A stretch of DNA of 29,058 nucleotides from Chara braunii (Eukaryota > Streptophyta > Charophyceae > Charales > Characeae), in contig BFEA01000316.1 of NCBI GenBank assembly GCA_003427395.1, positions 43,583 to 72,640 on the forward strand, read 5' to 3'. Positions 28,923 through 29,058 of the stretch are shown in pieces (position 1 is the stretch's first letter; every line of letters starts with the position of its first letter). The translations under genes and the position numbers were made by a program. A model generated the notes under the pieces. It was not told the origin of the DNA, did no database searches, and was given only the letters and a program-made list of their open reading frames with translations.

Positions 28923-29058
28923 ACCACCAGTACCTCCAAGCCTGTTTTTGCCGACCCTGATTTTCACTGCGCTCCGAGTTTTGCCGAGCCTGGGTCCCAC
29001 TCCATTTTTTTATGGTACTCTCATGGGAAGAAAAAAAAAAAAAAAAAAAAAAAAAAAA
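28923..29058 (+). mobile_element. MITE end at TTAA, followed by poly(A) at the window edge
   Basis: ACCACCAGTACCT (28923-28935) directly follows TTAA (28919-28922) and is identical to the left end of the MITE at 17214. The inner sequence differs from that element. The window closes in an A-run from 29030, so the other end is not visible. Confidence 0.5.

Overview
This window looks like repeat-dense nuclear DNA from a eukaryote, most likely of the green lineage (land plant or streptophyte alga). That placement is an inference from the L1-like LINEs, the tRNA-derived SINE heads, the MITEs and the long poly(A)/poly(T) tracts. The species cannot be named from the sequence. I found no intact cellular gene, no rRNA gene, no CRISPR array and no bacterial-type operon. 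Single Ns at 17291 and 17846 and a 40-N gap at 14555-14594 show a draft assembly.

Four decayed copies of one non-LTR retrotransposon (LINE) family dominate. Copy A (+, about 1166-5544) is 5'-truncated in the endonuclease. Copy B (+, about 7140-12151) is also 5'-truncated and is split by a nested 0.48-kb element at 9218-9699. Copy C (-, about 24490-18313) is the most complete, with ORF1, ORF2, 3' UTR and a poly(A) tail that reads as poly(T) on the plus strand. Copy D (+, about 24418-28922) lies head-to-head with C and is cut off at its 3' end by a TTAA-targeting MITE. Aligning the copies gives the ancestral plan: an unrecognised ORF1 protein, a gap of roughly 100 bp, then ORF2 with an APE endonuclease, a linker, a reverse transcriptase (FADD), a connector, a small SH3/Tudor-like module, a CCHC knuckle and a conserved Pro-rich C-terminus. 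The 3' UTR follows, with several hairpins and a poly(A) tail. Every copy is dead. Many of the stops replace tryptophan or arginine codons by G->A or C->T changes.

From 5545 to 7140 there are retroposon ends: solo LINE tails and a tail-to-tail A63/T26 block. From 12.2 to 18.3 kb lies a mosaic of small repeats. It holds a duplicated TATA-containing repeat, a GTT-rich low-complexity tract, a ~350-bp TIR MITE, a foldback around an assembly gap and three tRNA-derived A/B-box units. It also holds a tandem array of tRNA-sized structured units (15077-15954), three ~150-bp foldback elements, a 199-bp TTAA MITE and a ~135-bp direct duplication.

The items most worth following up are the covarying 3'-tail hairpins of the LINE, the tRNA-sized structured array with alternating spacing, the accessory module in ORF2, and the near-perfect 101-bp inverted duplication in copy A.
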